64,000 nucleotides of DNA. It comes from Terfezia claveryi (taxonomy: Eukaryota; Ascomycota; Pezizomycetes; Pezizales; Pezizaceae). Every line of letters begins with the position of its first letter. The first letter of the stretch is position 1. Location: NCBI GenBank assembly GCA_015179025.1, contig WHUX01000129.1:62001-126000 (forward strand), read 5' to 3'. The notes beneath the pieces were generated by a model, which was given only the letters and a program-made list of their open reading frames with translations, made no database searches and was not told the origin of the DNA. Shown in pieces: positions 1 through 11,559 of this stretch. The position numbers and the translations under genes were made by a program.

Positions 1-339
1 TTAAGATTGTGCAAGCTATCACTAACTTCAAGTTCTACTATATAAATTAAGAGAACCTTAAATACTATAAGTAATCGATAGATAACCAATTGAATCTAGA
101 ATTATCACTTATATAATAAAAATACAAATAACCATTGAATAATACCAGAAACAAATATTCTTATTTATTACTAAACTTAAATATTATCTCTTAGTATTGG
201 AAATACCTTAGCTTTAACATTATAATGTCAGTATATAATTTATATAAAATACAATTACTTTTGATTCTGAATATTATATACAATACTACTATTAAAAACC
301 CTTATCAATTATTGGAATTTCCATACTGATTCCATAATG

Positions 340-3300
340 ACTTCAAATTGCTATAATAGCTGGCTTTATGTTCAGTAGACTAATCAAAAAAGGGAAAAAA
401 ATAGAACAACCCTTCTATTTTACTATTTATTAGCTCCATTAAGCTCTCAAGCTATCTAAACAAGAGCTTTAGATTGAAGATAATAAAATAATAGAACTCC
501 TTCTTACAGAATACTACAAATATTTACCCCTCTTCAAGAAAGTAATTGCAGAAGTACTTCCACTCCACCAACCTTATAATCACAAAATTCTACTAAAAGA
601 GGAATTTACACTACTATTTACACCTTTATATTCCCTATTTAAACTAGAACTACAAGCCCTTAAAAAATAGATAGATGAAAACCTATTAAAAGAATTTATA
701 TATACTTTATCATTACCTACTAGAGCCTCTATATTATTCATCAAGAAAAAAGATTACTTATTATAGTTATATGTTGAATATCATAAACTGAATAATAGTA
801 CTATTAAAAACTGATATCTCTTACCTTTGATATATAAAAAACTTACTAGACTATCAAAAGCTTGTTACTATATAATACTAGATATTTGAACTGTATACAA
901 TCTAATCAGAGTGGCAGAAGAAAAAGAATGGAAAATAGTATTCTGAATATACTATAGCCTATTCAAAATATTTATTATGCTATTTGGTCTTATAAATGCT
1001 TTAGCCAGTTTCCAATACTTTATTAATTATATCCTCTACCTATTTCTAGATAATTTCTATACAGCTTACTTAAACAACATTCTAATATACAGCAATATAC
1101 TAAAAGAATATAAATACTATATATCCAAAATATTAAAAGTACTACAAAAAGCTAGATTATACCTAAAACAAGAAAAATGCAAATTCTATAAGACAAAAGT
1201 ACAATACCTTAGCATAATAATATCTGCAAGTAGTATACAAATAGATCTTACAAAAATTAAAGCTATTGTTGATTTAGAATCCCCAATTAATCTATATGAT
1301 GCTAAATCTTTCCTAGGATTCACTAATTTCTATTGACAGTTTATTAAAGATTTCTTCATAATAGTAGTACCTATACTAAGGCTTATCAAAAGATATATAC
1401 TATAGAAATAGGATAATGAATACAAATTAGCATTCTAATACCTCAAAAAAGCATTTACTACTGCTTCTATTCTCTAATATTTCAAGCTAAACAATAAAAT
1501 ACTTATAGAAGCTAATGTATTAGATTACGTTTCAGCTAGAATACTATTATAATACAACAAAAATGGAATATATAATCCTGTAGCATATTTCATAAAGAAA
1601 TATTTACCAGCTAAGTACAACTATAAAATATTCAATAAAGAATTAATAGCAATCATTCGATATTTTAAAGAATAGAAACTAGAACTAGAATCTACTATCT
1701 ACTCTATGAAAGTACCCTTTGACTACAGAAATCTAGAATACTTCATGTCTATGAAACTATTAAACAAACAATAAGCAAGATAGTTAGAATACTTATTTAG
1801 CTTTAATTTTAAGATAATCTATTAATTAGGAAAATTAGCTAGAAAACTAGATGCCCTCATAAGAAGGTTAGAAGACCTTTTCAAAGAAGGGTATGAATAT
1901 ACCTAATTCTAATGCCAAGTGGTACTAAAATCCCATAACTTAATGATAAATGTGATAATAGAAGTAGGCTAATATATTGAGGACCTATTTTAATAAGGAT
2001 TTGCTATTATTCTAATACTATAGGAAATATTGAAGAAACTTTAATAAAGACAAAAACAATCATAAGATATTTTTTTAATATAGGACATCCAGGATATTTT
2101 AAAACTCTTGAATTATTATTATAATAATACTATTGGCCATAAATATATAAAGAAGTAGATTGCTATATTCAGAATTGTTATTCCTAATAATGATCAAAAA
2201 TATCACAATATACTCCTTTTGGAATTTTATGACTACTATCAATACTATAAGATACTTGGTAAAATATTTCAATAGATTTTATTATAGGACTATCTTAGTT
2301 GAATAGATATAATACAATTCTAGTAGTAGTTTGCTAGTTAACAAAAATATACTACTTTATACCTTGTTAGAATACTACTACAGCTGAAAAACTAGTAGAC
2401 CTCTATACAAGACATATTTTTCAACTTTATAGCTTATCTAAAACAATTATTTTAGATAGAAAAATATAATTTATTATAAAGTTCTAGAAGGTATTATGCA
2501 AAATCCTTTAGGTGAAGTTATTGATTTCAAACCTATTCTACTTATAAACTAATAGTTAAATAGAATAGATAAATACTATACTAGAGTAGTACTTATATAT
2601 ATATATTAATTATTTACAGAATGATTGGGAAAATTGTCTTCACTTAGCTAAATTTATATTAAACAATCAAGTATTAGAAATAATATATGTATTCCTATTC
2701 TCTGCTAACTACAGTTAAGATCCATACAAGCAATTTGATTTGTTAATTATACCAAAGGAACAAGAAAAATGGAATGCTATAAAATTAGCTATAAAGATAA
2801 AAAAACTTATAGAATATCTATAATATGAAATAGTGAAAGCTCAAGTAAAGCAGCAAGAACAAACAGATAATCAATAAATACTAGCACCCATATTTAAAGA
2901 AGTAGATTTAGTATAGTTCAATATACAATATGTTACTATATAATAACTAAGCAAGAAGTTAGATTATAAATACATAAGACTATATAAGATATCAAAGGTC
3001 ATATCCCTATATACCTGTAAACTTAATATTCCACCTACAATTCAATATCATCAAGTATAGTATATATCATTCCTAGATCTTATAGATAATAATCCTCTAC
3101 CTAGGCAAAAGAATCATCAGTAAGAAAAAAGTGGCATCGGGATGCCAGGTAGTATCTTCAAGAGACAGAGTTGTCTCCTGTATCTTTTATATTTTTTATG
3201 TCTCCTAGATGTCTCCTAAGTGTCTCCCATATGTCTCCTAGTGTATCTCAGTATCTCTTGGAGACACTGGGAGACATTCTGCCAATCGTAGAGACATACC

Positions 3301-3620
3301 TTGTCTCCAGTAACATTACTGTTTCTAGACATACTAGAGACAAACTATTTTTTTTCCTGATGATTCTCTACCTCTACCTATCATAATTGACAATGAAAAT
3401 GAATAGTATATAGAAGAAATTCTAGATTCCTAGATATGATAGAAAAAACTCCAATACTTGATCAAATAGGTAAGTTACAATAACACAAACTGGGAACCAC
3501 CTATTAATATTAATAAATTATAAGCCATTAATCAATTTCACACTCAATACCTTGATAAACTAGAACTCCTACTAGAAGATACTACTATTTAAAGCCTCAG
3601 AGAGCTTCACCTTTAAGGGG
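340..3620 (+). pseudogene. pol: gypsy A pol: RT, RNase H, integrase, chromodomain (RIP-degraded)
   Basis: Just before the RT, about 520-600, is the family's usual LPPHQPYNHKI segment. RT catalytic regions follow: the first-Asp motif reads ILDI near 870-890, the MLFGLINA motif is at 977-1000, and the second active-site box reads YLNN near 1063-1075 where YLDD is expected, so both aspartates are lost through G-to-A change. The longest clean stretch is 977-1336. RNase H spans about 1480-1880, including a decayed NKELIAII motif near 1635. Integrase spans about 2030-2830. A chromodomain with LQYLIK and NWEPP motifs lies at about 3390-3600. Domain order and these motifs make the family assignment firm; function is certainly lost. 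Confidence 0.88.
3115..3362 (+). mobile_element. MITE copy 1 (GTCTCC-rich, 248 bp)
   Basis: This non-coding element splits the gypsy A sequence upstream of the chromodomain. The uninterrupted host sequence is visible in the sister copy near 24740. Its ends are inverted: it starts CATCAGTAAGAAAAAA and finishes with the complement of CATCAGGAAAAAAAA. The body is full of GAGACA/TGTCTC half-sites that pair with each other. Further copies lie at 24130-24375 and 37416-37661. The apparent target-site duplication is only 2-4 bp. The superfamily is not known; the structure is that of a MITE. Confidence 0.75.
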
Positions 3621-3627
3621 AGGATAC

Positions 3628-4156
3628 TGTCATAGACTATATTACAAGACTATTACAGACATTATTATAGACTCTATTATAGAATCTATGATAGAATCTA
3701 TTACAGAATCTGGCATGGAATCTATCATGGAATTTGTTATAGAATTTGTTATAGACTCTGTTATGGACTATCACCTACAATCATAAGTAATAATTATTGC
3801 ACTTTAAGAGTCAGACAGGGTTTATTCTATGTTTCAGATTGATGAGATATTGTATATTATATATATAATCTTTCTTATATATATGATAATATCATAGAGC
3901 AGACAACTGTATATATATAAGGCCATAGTTATATTCTTTATTCTTCCTCCTCATATAATATCTTGTATATCAAGTCTTTAATACAAGTTGCCTTTTATCT
4001 ATAGTCTATGTCTATACTATTATTTACTAAACCTATAGCAATACATATAGCAACTTAAAACTATACTACACTAGTATAGTATAGTTTGGCTATTATGTAT
4101 ACTCTTTAGAGTTACATTAATAGCCAATTGCCCATGCTATAGCCTATACTATTATA
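3628..4156 (+). repeat. 3' LTR of gypsy A copy 1
   Basis: It begins with TGT directly after a purine-rich tract (AAGGGGAGGATAC) and ends at TTATA, where the sister LTR at 25011-25497 ends TTACA. The two LTRs align over their whole length. The first 150 bases are a tandem array of 12-13-bp units, roughly TCTRTYATRGAA, which belongs to the motif discussed in the findings. A TATA-like AT-rich stretch lies at about 3855-3920. Confidence 0.82.
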
Positions 4157-4560
4157 GGTTAGATACTAGTAGTAGTCAGCTAGTATAATGAAGATTACAA
4201 ACAGTGAGAGTAACTATTATAGTTTTAGATGTCCAGAAAATTGAATGAGCTAGTAGAATCCACTGGTATCTCACAGAATTATTATAGAGTATTCTTATGA
4301 TAAGTAAAAATCTTATAAGCAAGAATTGATCTCAACAAGAGATAAGTGATTCTTAAGACTTATATATCTCAATACCTATAAATGATAGAGTAAAGCCTCA
4401 AAAAAAAGAGTAAGAGATAATTGATAATAGCAAATGAAGCTAGCTATCAATCATTTTAAGGTAACAGAGCAAAAATTCTAGTACTTTCCTTGTGTATATA
4501 AAAAACAATATATATCTTTTTTAATAAGTTTATCAAAGTATAAGAATTCTCCCATATAAT
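4157..4560 (+). pseudogene. degraded ORF, unidentified
   Basis: After the gypsy A LTR a frame opens at an ATG at 4229 (MSRKLNELVESTG...) and runs to about 4455. It is broken only by TAA/TAG codons in positions where glutamine would be natural. It looks like the start of a RIP-mutated transposon or gag gene, but I do not recognise the protein. Nothing else is visible in this stretch. Confidence 0.3.
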
Positions 4561-5830
4561 ATACCAATTATTTCTAATGAGGCTAATAAACTAATCTAAA
4601 AAATAACTTTTACTATTACCTTCATTACAAATAACTTCCTAGCCTCTATATTCCTCCCCCCTTTTAAAACTTTAGTAGCTCTATTACCACCTAAATATGT
4701 ATCTAACTCTTAAAACAATAAATTCTTTACCCTTTTTTCTTGTAGCAAATATGACATCTATAAAAGAAATAAATAAAATATCCTAAATAATCTAGTACAT
4801 GTGTAATAATAAAAGAAATCTCCCTAATCTATATGTTCTACTATTTCTACCTTACTTACTTTCAACAACTTCTCTAACCTCTATACTAATATCTCCTTAT
4901 TTGTCCTTTCTTCTTCACCTGTCAATAACCTGATTGCCTCTTTTACTGCTAAAGCATTATCTTTATCCTCCTCATCCTTAGCCTTCTATTTAAGCTTATC
5001 TACCTTCTCATCAACATCCAGATTGATAACTAGTATATCTAGCTTAAATTTCCTATTCTTTTCTTCCTTTTTCTCCTTTATCTTTTTTTTCCTTATCATT
5101 GGCTTTCCCACTCTATACCTTACTTCAACAATCTTCCCAAAAACTTTCTTCCCCTTATATTTAGCTATAATAACTTTCTTAACCTTATTATCTTTATTTT
5201 TACTTTTATCCAAATTTTCTCTCTTAACAACTTCAACTTATACCTTAGCTTTACCTTTAGTATTTTTATTTAGCAAGGTGGCTTTACATACCACTTTAAG
5301 AGATACAACTATTTTAATAGCTGTTTATATATTTAGAGTATTAACTTTATAAGGAGGGATGTTGTATACAGAAGTAAGAGTTCTTATTGAGGGAGATATA
5401 AAAGGTACTAAGGATGATATAGGTAAAGCAACCTCCACTTGAATCTTATTTCCCTATAATTGCTTCTTTTCTATATATGTCTTTTTGGCAATATCACTTA
5501 TTATTACCCACTTATATTTTTTGGTTTGCTTAGCAGCTACTCTTTCTACTACCCCTATTACTATTTTAGCCTATGTATTATTCTATACTGGATTCCTCTC
5601 GACAAATTATATTAGTTCTCTAAGAAATTCTTCAGCAGACTAAGGAGGTATTAATTCCTTTATCTTCTCTTCCTATTCAGCTTCCCATACATCCTCTAGC
5701 TTTTCTCATATATTTGCTTTTCTTCTTTAAGATTCTATATGAATCTCAGACAATAGTAGGATTATTTTTGAGAAGCTGAGATCTATTTTAATATCTTCTT
5801 AGAATACTTTTATATTTATAAAGTCTTTAT
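4560..5830 (-). pseudogene. long RIP-degraded ORF on minus strand, unidentified
   Basis: On the minus strand a single frame can be followed from about 5830 down to about 4560 with scattered TAA/TAG stops; the clean piece is 5213-4986. The product is rich in Lys, Glu and Val, with a strongly basic run (KKKIKEKKEEKNRK) near 5085-5045 and a short acidic run near 4975. No catalytic motif is recognised. A gag-type or regulatory protein of another transposon is possible. T-rich plus-strand ORFs over the same bases are shadows. Confidence 0.35.
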
Positions 5831-6309
5831 CAGTCTATCCTTCCATTATTTCTTTAAGGACTTGGGCAATAAAAGCTATTTTTTCTACTTGAGTTTAGGT
5901 TAGATAAGCTATCTCTTTAATAAACTCCCATTTATCCCTTCCCTCCTACTTTACTATTTTATCTCAATATCTCTTCCTCAAATCTTAACTCCTACTTACT
6001 ACTCTATCAGCAATGCTGATAATTTGGTTGTCATTTTCTAATATAGTAAATTGAAGTATGAAATAGGATAATAATATGTAAAATAGAATAAGGTATCATT
6101 TAGGAAAAATGAGTAGGATACTTTATTTTATTCAAGGAGGAAGAATAAAGATTAAAGTTTATATAAATAATAGAGTGATTAAAAGTGTTTATACTAAACT
6201 GAACACAAAATTTTTAGTACTCTGTTTAGTATCTAATGTATTCTTTGTTTATTCTATTCTATTCCAGATCTTTCTATAGAAGATTCAATAGTTACCTGAA
6301 CATTTAAAT
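5831..6309. other. AT-rich spacer
   Basis: I see no gene, tandem array or terminal repeat in this stretch between the degraded minus-strand ORF and the gypsy B LTR. The five bases preceding that LTR (TAAAT) do not match the five following the 23213-23817 LTR, so these two LTRs do not bound one simple insertion. Confidence 0.4.
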
Positions 6310-6939
6310 TGTAAGGAAGTGGCTTTCTCATCTCTTATAACTAACTCTTTACCTTACATATATATTTCTTATGTATTTTCTTAGTCAGCAAGCATCTCAA
6401 AACACACAACATTGGGTGCTGTCTGCCTTGCTAATATTTTCATATGTTATCACATGGTTTCACATGCTAATTCACATGCTTTCATATGTATAAGTCTAGG
6501 AAAGACTTAACCTATTTTGTACTACATAGTACTAAGGAGTACTATCTAGAACCTTCTATTGTATAGATTTCAAATCATGTAAAGGTTAGATAATAGTGTA
6601 CTGCCTCAGCACTGCCCCAGTACTACCCCATTCAGAACATATATAGTCCCCTAAATTTCCCTTCAGTTAGATAGATAGTTAGAACTCAGAATATAGTTGG
6701 AGTACAATCAATATAGAAGTTCTACTGGTTAATTCCTAAGTGCTTTTGGCACTCCTATACTACTTTACCTATTATAGTAATCTTATACTACTGGTAATAA
6801 CTTTAATAGTGAAGATTAATAATACAACTATTAGTAATCTACTTTGTAGTATATATTACTAGACTAAGATTATCTAATTAGATTAGGTAATCTTATCTAA
6901 TCTAATTTAATTCTCTAGCCCCCTTTATAAACACTTATA
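6310..6939 (+). repeat. 5' LTR of gypsy B copy 1
   Basis: About 630 bp, starting TGTAAGGAAGTGG and ending ACTTATA (ACTTACA in the other copies), so the ends form the short inverted pair TGTAAG/CTTACA. It aligns with LTRs at 23213-23817, 29318-29934 and 39216-39823. A conserved core resembling CACTGCCCCAGCACTACCC followed by TATATAGTCCC near 6610-6650 probably holds the promoter. The same core is shared with the TRIM LTRs at 43990 and 45139. Confidence 0.85.
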
Positions 6940-7459
6940 TTTTTTTAACCTAAGAACTTGATTCTTATCTAACAGGAAGGCCTAATCAACCTTACCTAAT
7001 CAACAACAAGTTTCTACCAGAAAAAGTTGCAACTAAAGCCAATATGAGCCTACAGCATAAAGTATAGTAGTACCAAAGTCTGATAGTCAGCAGTAAGACT
7101 ATTCTCCAAATAGTAACAATAAAACTATTCTCTAAGAAATAGCAATAAATAAGACTATACAATAAATAGTAATATAAGAGGGCAACAACAATTATATTTA
7201 ACAGGCAAATACAAAGAAACATTAAAAACTACCTAATCTGGTAGCTTTGAGACCTAGAAAGTGCCTCAGAAGTCCAATAAGGGTGAGGATTATAGGAACT
7301 AGTCCTATCCACATCCAAATTCCAGAGAGTATCCCAGCCCCACTCTCTACCTAGCTTAAAGAAAAATTAGGAATTTTCCCAATATAAGAAATAAGGAAAC
7401 AACCTATACTTCTTCTTCCAGAAGGAACACAAGTATCTAGCACTCCAACTCCTATTTTT

Positions 7460-7711
7460 CTACTCAACTTTCTTTCTAGCATTAGCAGGAAACTCTACTC
7501 TCAAAACAATCATATCAACAAAATTAACCCTTTTCCTCTTTAAGAAATTTGCTCCCTTACTATAATCCACCTTAGTATCAGAAGTAATAGAAAGAGTAGA
7601 AGAAGGAAGTTGATAAGAAACAGATCCTTCCTTATCAGGATCTACTTTCCACAAAGCAGGAATAAAAGAAACAGAGTCTAAGGAATCAATGGTATAATAT
7701 CTAATAGACAT
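7460..7711 (-). CDS. antisense ORF in gypsy B leader, unknown product
   Basis: An 83-codon open frame on the strand opposite to gag-pol, between the 5' LTR and gag. The product starts MSIRYYTIDSLDS and ends with a basic FPANARKKVE segment. The same frame is present in the second copy (30663-30418), broken there by two RIP-type stops and a small deletion, with most other residues conserved. The start ATG diverges from the gag start by about 30 bases. Antisense ORFs near the LTR are known in some plant gypsy elements. No function is recognised, and it could be a chance frame in a conserved leader. Confidence 0.4.
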   Translation of the reverse strand: MSIRYYTIDSLDSVSFIPALWKVDPDKEGSVSYQLPSSTLSITSDTKVDYSKGANFLKRKRVNFVDMIVLRVEFPANARKKVE

Positions 7712-7742
7712 GGAGAATCCTTAATAGAGAAAAGCTATTATT

Positions 7743-8013
7743 ATGGAAGGAGGTGGTAGGGCTAGGAAGGGTAGGAGAAAGGCAATAACAAGTGAGGAGC
7801 TAGAAGTACGCAAGGCTAAGTTAGTTAATACCTCTAAGAAAAAAGCTCCAGAAGGGAAAACAATTCCAGATATAGAAACTAGGGAAATAATTCTTGAACC
7901 AAATTCAGTTATACCTAAAGTAAAAATTATAATATCTCCTACATCAAAAGTCTTTTGGAATAAGAATAAATCTTCATAGTATCAGAGGCTTTCCCAGGTG
8001 TTTATATACTATA
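7743..8013 (+). pseudogene. gag: gypsy B gag, N-terminal part
   Basis: An ATG at 7743 opens a basic N-terminus (MEGGGRARKGRRKAITSEE) that runs to a stop at 7977. The corresponding part of copy 2 is at 30700-30950. The frame is then cut by the palindromic element at 8014-9848 and resumes at 9849. The fit to gag rests on position after the leader and before the zinc knuckle and protease, not on sequence similarity I can name. Confidence 0.6.
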
Positions 8014-8519
8014 CTAAAAAGGGGGATGTTATTGTATGAGTAGCATTGTTATGTTCCTATGTTATTGTAGATACTTTAATGTTAGTCGGCAACTCCTATT
8101 TATTTCCGTATATACAAAACAACTTTATTTTAGTGGTCTCACATAGCACATAGTATACATTGTCTGGAATACTGTTGCTTTAGTAAGTATTGCGGAGAGT
8201 AAAATGTTCGCTACTATGTTATCAAGACTACTATGGACTTAGTAAGTATTATGCAGAATACCGTAGCTTTAGTAAGTATTGTGGAGACTAAAAATGGTCA
8301 CTATTATATTATCAAGAATACTATTGCAATACAGTAGTGCTAAAATGCAGCTTATAATAATGCTAGTATATTTGAGAACAGGCTATGCATATGCTAATAG
8401 CTCTATAAATCTTAGTACTAGAGCAGATTTCGGAGCAGATTTCGGAGCAGACTTTAAATCAAGAATATGTGCAGTAAAAATATTCATTTTATTCGCTAAT
8501 TTTAATATATACAGCGTAC

Positions 8520-8655
8520 TAATACTTGCTACAATACTCGCTCTAATACTTGCTCTAATAATTATTATAATACTCACTCTAATACTCACTACAATACTCA
8601 CTCTAATACTCGCTCTAATAATCACTCTAATAATTACTCTAATGCTTGCTCTAAT
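8520..8655 (+). repeat. minisatellite, about 12-bp unit (CTAATACTCGCT-like)
   Basis: About eleven imperfect copies of a 12-bp unit such as CTCTAATACTCG lie in the left arm of the palindromic element. The mirror array at 9464-9550 in the right arm (GAGCGAGTATTA units) is its inverted partner. Open frames across it are by-products of the repeat, not genes. Confidence 0.75.
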
Positions 8656-8974
8656 ATGCTTTAGAAATCATACAAGACATTAGATAAAGAGCAAAGGGAA
8701 AAAGTATGAGGGGGGGAAGTATATATATAGGAAAACTATAGTGGCCAAGCCTAATTGCCAAGGCCAACAATATAGACTTTTCGAAGACAATAAAATAATG
8801 GATAATAAGAGAGGTAGCATGATAGTGCTCAGCTCCGCTCAGTATACTGTCACCCTACTACTCAATGCCTGACTTGGTAATAGTTATATTGGGAAATCGT
8901 AGTCGTAGTACTATGATATGTATGGAGTTCATGCTTCATGATATGTATCATAGAAAGTCATGCTTTTGCATCCT

Positions 8975-9190
8975 CTATATATGCAAGAAAATCATATATT
9001 CGAGGCTTATATGTATAGAGGCTGTGAAGGTATGAATTCTATACACATATATATATACATAAGCCTCGAAAGTATAAGTTCTATGCATATATAGAAGCTG
9101 CGAAGGCATGAATTCCATGTATATATAGAGGGTGTGAAAGTATAACTTTCTACAATTCATATCACAAAGCGTGAACTCTATACATATCAC
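8975..9190. repeat. central ~34-bp satellite of the palindromic element
   Basis: The centre holds degenerate repeats around the core GAAGGCATGAATTCCATG followed by TATATA. The same unit, on the opposite strand, forms the array at 48541-48960 in the centre of the much larger fold-back element. The sharing is visible directly. Confidence 0.65.
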
Positions 9191-9564
9191 AGTACCACAA
9201 CTACAATTTCCTAATATAACTATTACTAGGTCAGGTATTGAGTAGTACAGTAACAGTGAGCTGAGTGGGGCTGAGCACTATCATACCACCTCTCTTATTA
9301 TCCATTATCTTATTGTTTTCGGAAAGTATATATTGTTAGCCTTTGCAATCTGGCTTGGCCACTATTGTTTTCCGGTATCCATACTTTCCTTACTCATACT
9401 TTTTTTCTTTCCTCTTTATCTAATATCTTATAAAATTTCTAAGGCATATTACAGCAAGTATTAGAGCGAGTGTAGTAGTGAGTATTAGAGCGAGTATTAG
9501 AGCAAGTATTGTAGCGAGTATTAGAGCAAGTATTAGACTAAGTATAAGAGCGAGTAATCACTAT

Positions 9565-9665
9565 TACACCTCTATTATATTTGACCAACTTTGTGTATTA
9601 ACATTATACCACTATTTTATTTAACCAACTTCGTGTATTAATATTACACTGCTATTTTATTGAAC
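9565..9665 (+). repeat. tandem repeat, about 43-bp unit
   Basis: Two and a half copies of a unit containing TTTAACCAACTTCGTGTATTA lie between the right arm and the right terminal repeat of the palindromic element. A different direct duplication of about 80-100 bp (GTAAGTATTGYGGAGA core) lies at 8185-8330 on the left side. Confidence 0.6.
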
Positions 9666-9848
9666 CAACTTCGGGTCTTATCAAACTACAGAGTTATTAC
9701 AATCCAGGATGGCTGTGGTATTCTCGGAAGTATGTGGTATAACCTAACTTTATTCGTAAGGCCAATAAAGTTTAGTTACTTGAATAGTGCTCTTGGTATT
9801 CATGGAGCAGTGGAATCATCACCCGAGCAATAACATCCCCCTTTTTGG

Positions 9849-11520
9849 TATAGTACCTAATAATAAACAATATATTGTCAAAGAAGAAAAAGGAACTGCT
9901 AGCTGAAGCAGCAGAAAAATTCACAATCTTCCAACAAAAAGCTCAATTTAATAAATTATATAAATTTGATATACAACTCTATGCTACCTCAAAATCAATA
10001 TGGCTTTACTCTACCTATAATCTATATAAAGGGGTCCTATGGCTAGTGTTAAACTAGCCTTACTTGACCTAATACATGCTTACAGGCAACTTGTATAATC
10101 TGGAAATACCAGAAATAGTACCTCCTTCTAAAGAAACTGAGGAAACTCATGAGGATATAGGTAGAAAACTGTTTGCAAGTAAAGACAAAGGGAAGAGTAA
10201 GAGTGTCCAGTATGAGAAAAAGGAAGAAGAAGGAGAGTATGAAACAGATATAGAAGAAATATCTAAGAAAGATATCTCACCACCACCTAAAGATAGGAAA
10301 AAGACATCATATACTAAAAAGGGTAAGAGTTCTGACAAAAAGTCTAAAAGAAGGAGCTCTAGTGGTGCAGCTAGAGATGGAATTGAGGACCCAGGATCTG
10401 GTTCTGAGGGTGATGAGTCAGATAATAGCTCTGATGATGACAGGAAGAAAAGGTTAACTAGGGAACCTAGCCCTCACCACCTAGAATAGTCTAAAAAAAC
10501 TAGTCAAGCTATACCATCATAACAGATTAATAAATCTCTGCTAAAAAAGGCAAATAAACTTGCAAAGATTCCCAATCCCCAAATGATTAATGGAGTATCA
10601 GAAACATAGAGAGATTAAACTACCTTTAACAATTATGTGCAACAGTTGTAAAAATAGGTAGTGTATCAGGGGATGGATATAGTAAGTTAGGAAAGTTTGG
10701 ATAGAGTAAGTTTTATATTTGAGAGAAGTACTTAGACTTAGTATAATCAGTATTGCTTTGAGAAAACCAATGTTGAAGACAGGAATTTCTATGAATTTAT
10801 ATTAAAACTAAGAGGTAAACTCATATCTACAGTGGTACCTAAAGTCCTATGGAAACAATATCTGGTACACCATCAGAGGCCAGAAATTACTGTCATGCAG
10901 TATGCATAGAACCTGTAAGAGTTCAAAATTAAATGCAAGGATCTGAATGGACAGGATATAATAAGTGATTATACACTTAAAATGAACTTAGTAGATAGAC
11001 TAGTATCCTTTCTTAGGGCTAAAGTCAAAGGGCTAATTTCTTATGAGTCAACCTTTAAGGAAATATTGAACAAAATTGCTGTTTAGGAAGATGTATTAAA
11101 ACAAGAAACTAAATCCTTGCAACAATACCAATAGAAGTCTGAAAAGCAATGGGGTCTTGGTAAACCTATGGAATATACTAAGTCTGAATTTAAATTACCT
11201 AAAAAAGTAGCTAGAAATGCAGCTAAAGTGGCTGGTAAAAAGAGTGGATCAGGAGGTCTCTATAGTAACTTCTTTAATACCAGAAAGGACAAAACTAAGT
11301 ATACACCTTATAGTGAACAGAAGAAAAAGAGGAAAGAAGCTACAAAGACAGGGTTCTACTATCATTATAGTCAGAAAGGATACACTTTAAGGGACTGCCC
11401 AAATAGGAAGGTATCTTCAGCTTACCAATATATGGGATCTAGACTACAAGTCAGAAGATTCCCACCTTATCAGCAATTTAGGCCTAAAACAATATGGCCC
11501 CCATAAAAAGTAAAAACAGC
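9849..11520 (+). pseudogene. gag: gypsy B gag, remainder with CCHC zinc knuckle
   Basis: Gag resumes after the inserted element. Segments are a Lys-rich piece (9875-10057), a highly charged Lys/Glu/Asp/Ser hinge (10076-10489), a capsid-like stretch with several TAG stops (10500-11160), and a basic C-terminus (11168-11506). The C-terminus contains a decayed zinc knuckle, YYHYSQKGYTLRDC, where CX2CX4HX4C is expected; C-to-Y and H-to-Y changes are RIP-type. Copy 2 keeps the first two cysteines (CYHC). Gag packages the element RNA in virus-like particles. Confidence 0.7.
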
Positions 11521-11559
11521 TTATCAGAAAATTGATATTAAACAACAAAAGTCAGCTAC

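Larger units (their letters stand above)
1..4156 (+). mobile_element. Ty3/gypsy chromovirus, family A copy 1, 5'-truncated by window edge
   Basis: The segment reads as a Ty3/gypsy pol on the plus strand in the order reverse transcriptase, RNase H, integrase, chromodomain, followed by a polypurine tract and a 3' LTR. Gag, protease and the 5' LTR lie outside the window. The reading frame is interrupted by dozens of TAA/TAG codons, mostly where glutamine is expected, which is the pattern left by RIP (C-to-T change). A 248-bp MITE has inserted upstream of the chromodomain. The element is therefore an inactive relic. A shorter copy of the same family lies at 23818-25497. Confidence 0.9.
8014..9848. 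mobile_element. palindromic (fold-back type) DNA element inside gypsy B gag
   Basis: The element is absent from the second gypsy B copy, where flanking host sequence is continuous near 30965. Its ends are inverted repeats of about 21 bp reading CYAAAAAGGGGGATGTTATTG. Internally, about 8500-8975 and 9050-9560 form a long inverted repeat, so the centre (near 9030) would fold into a large hairpin. Each arm includes a 12-bp-type minisatellite (8520-8655 and 9464-9550). No transposase is encoded. Flanking duplication is imperfect, probably 8-10 bp. Confidence 0.75.

Noticed and set aside
3171..3386. ORFs in the GTCTCC-rich segment (also 24059-24462 and 37376-37606)
   Set aside because: They lie in MITE copies and are not alike at the protein level between copies.
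8279..8683. Ile/Leu/Thr-rich ORFs on both strands
   Set aside because: Generated by the 12-bp minisatellite in the left arm of the palindromic element.
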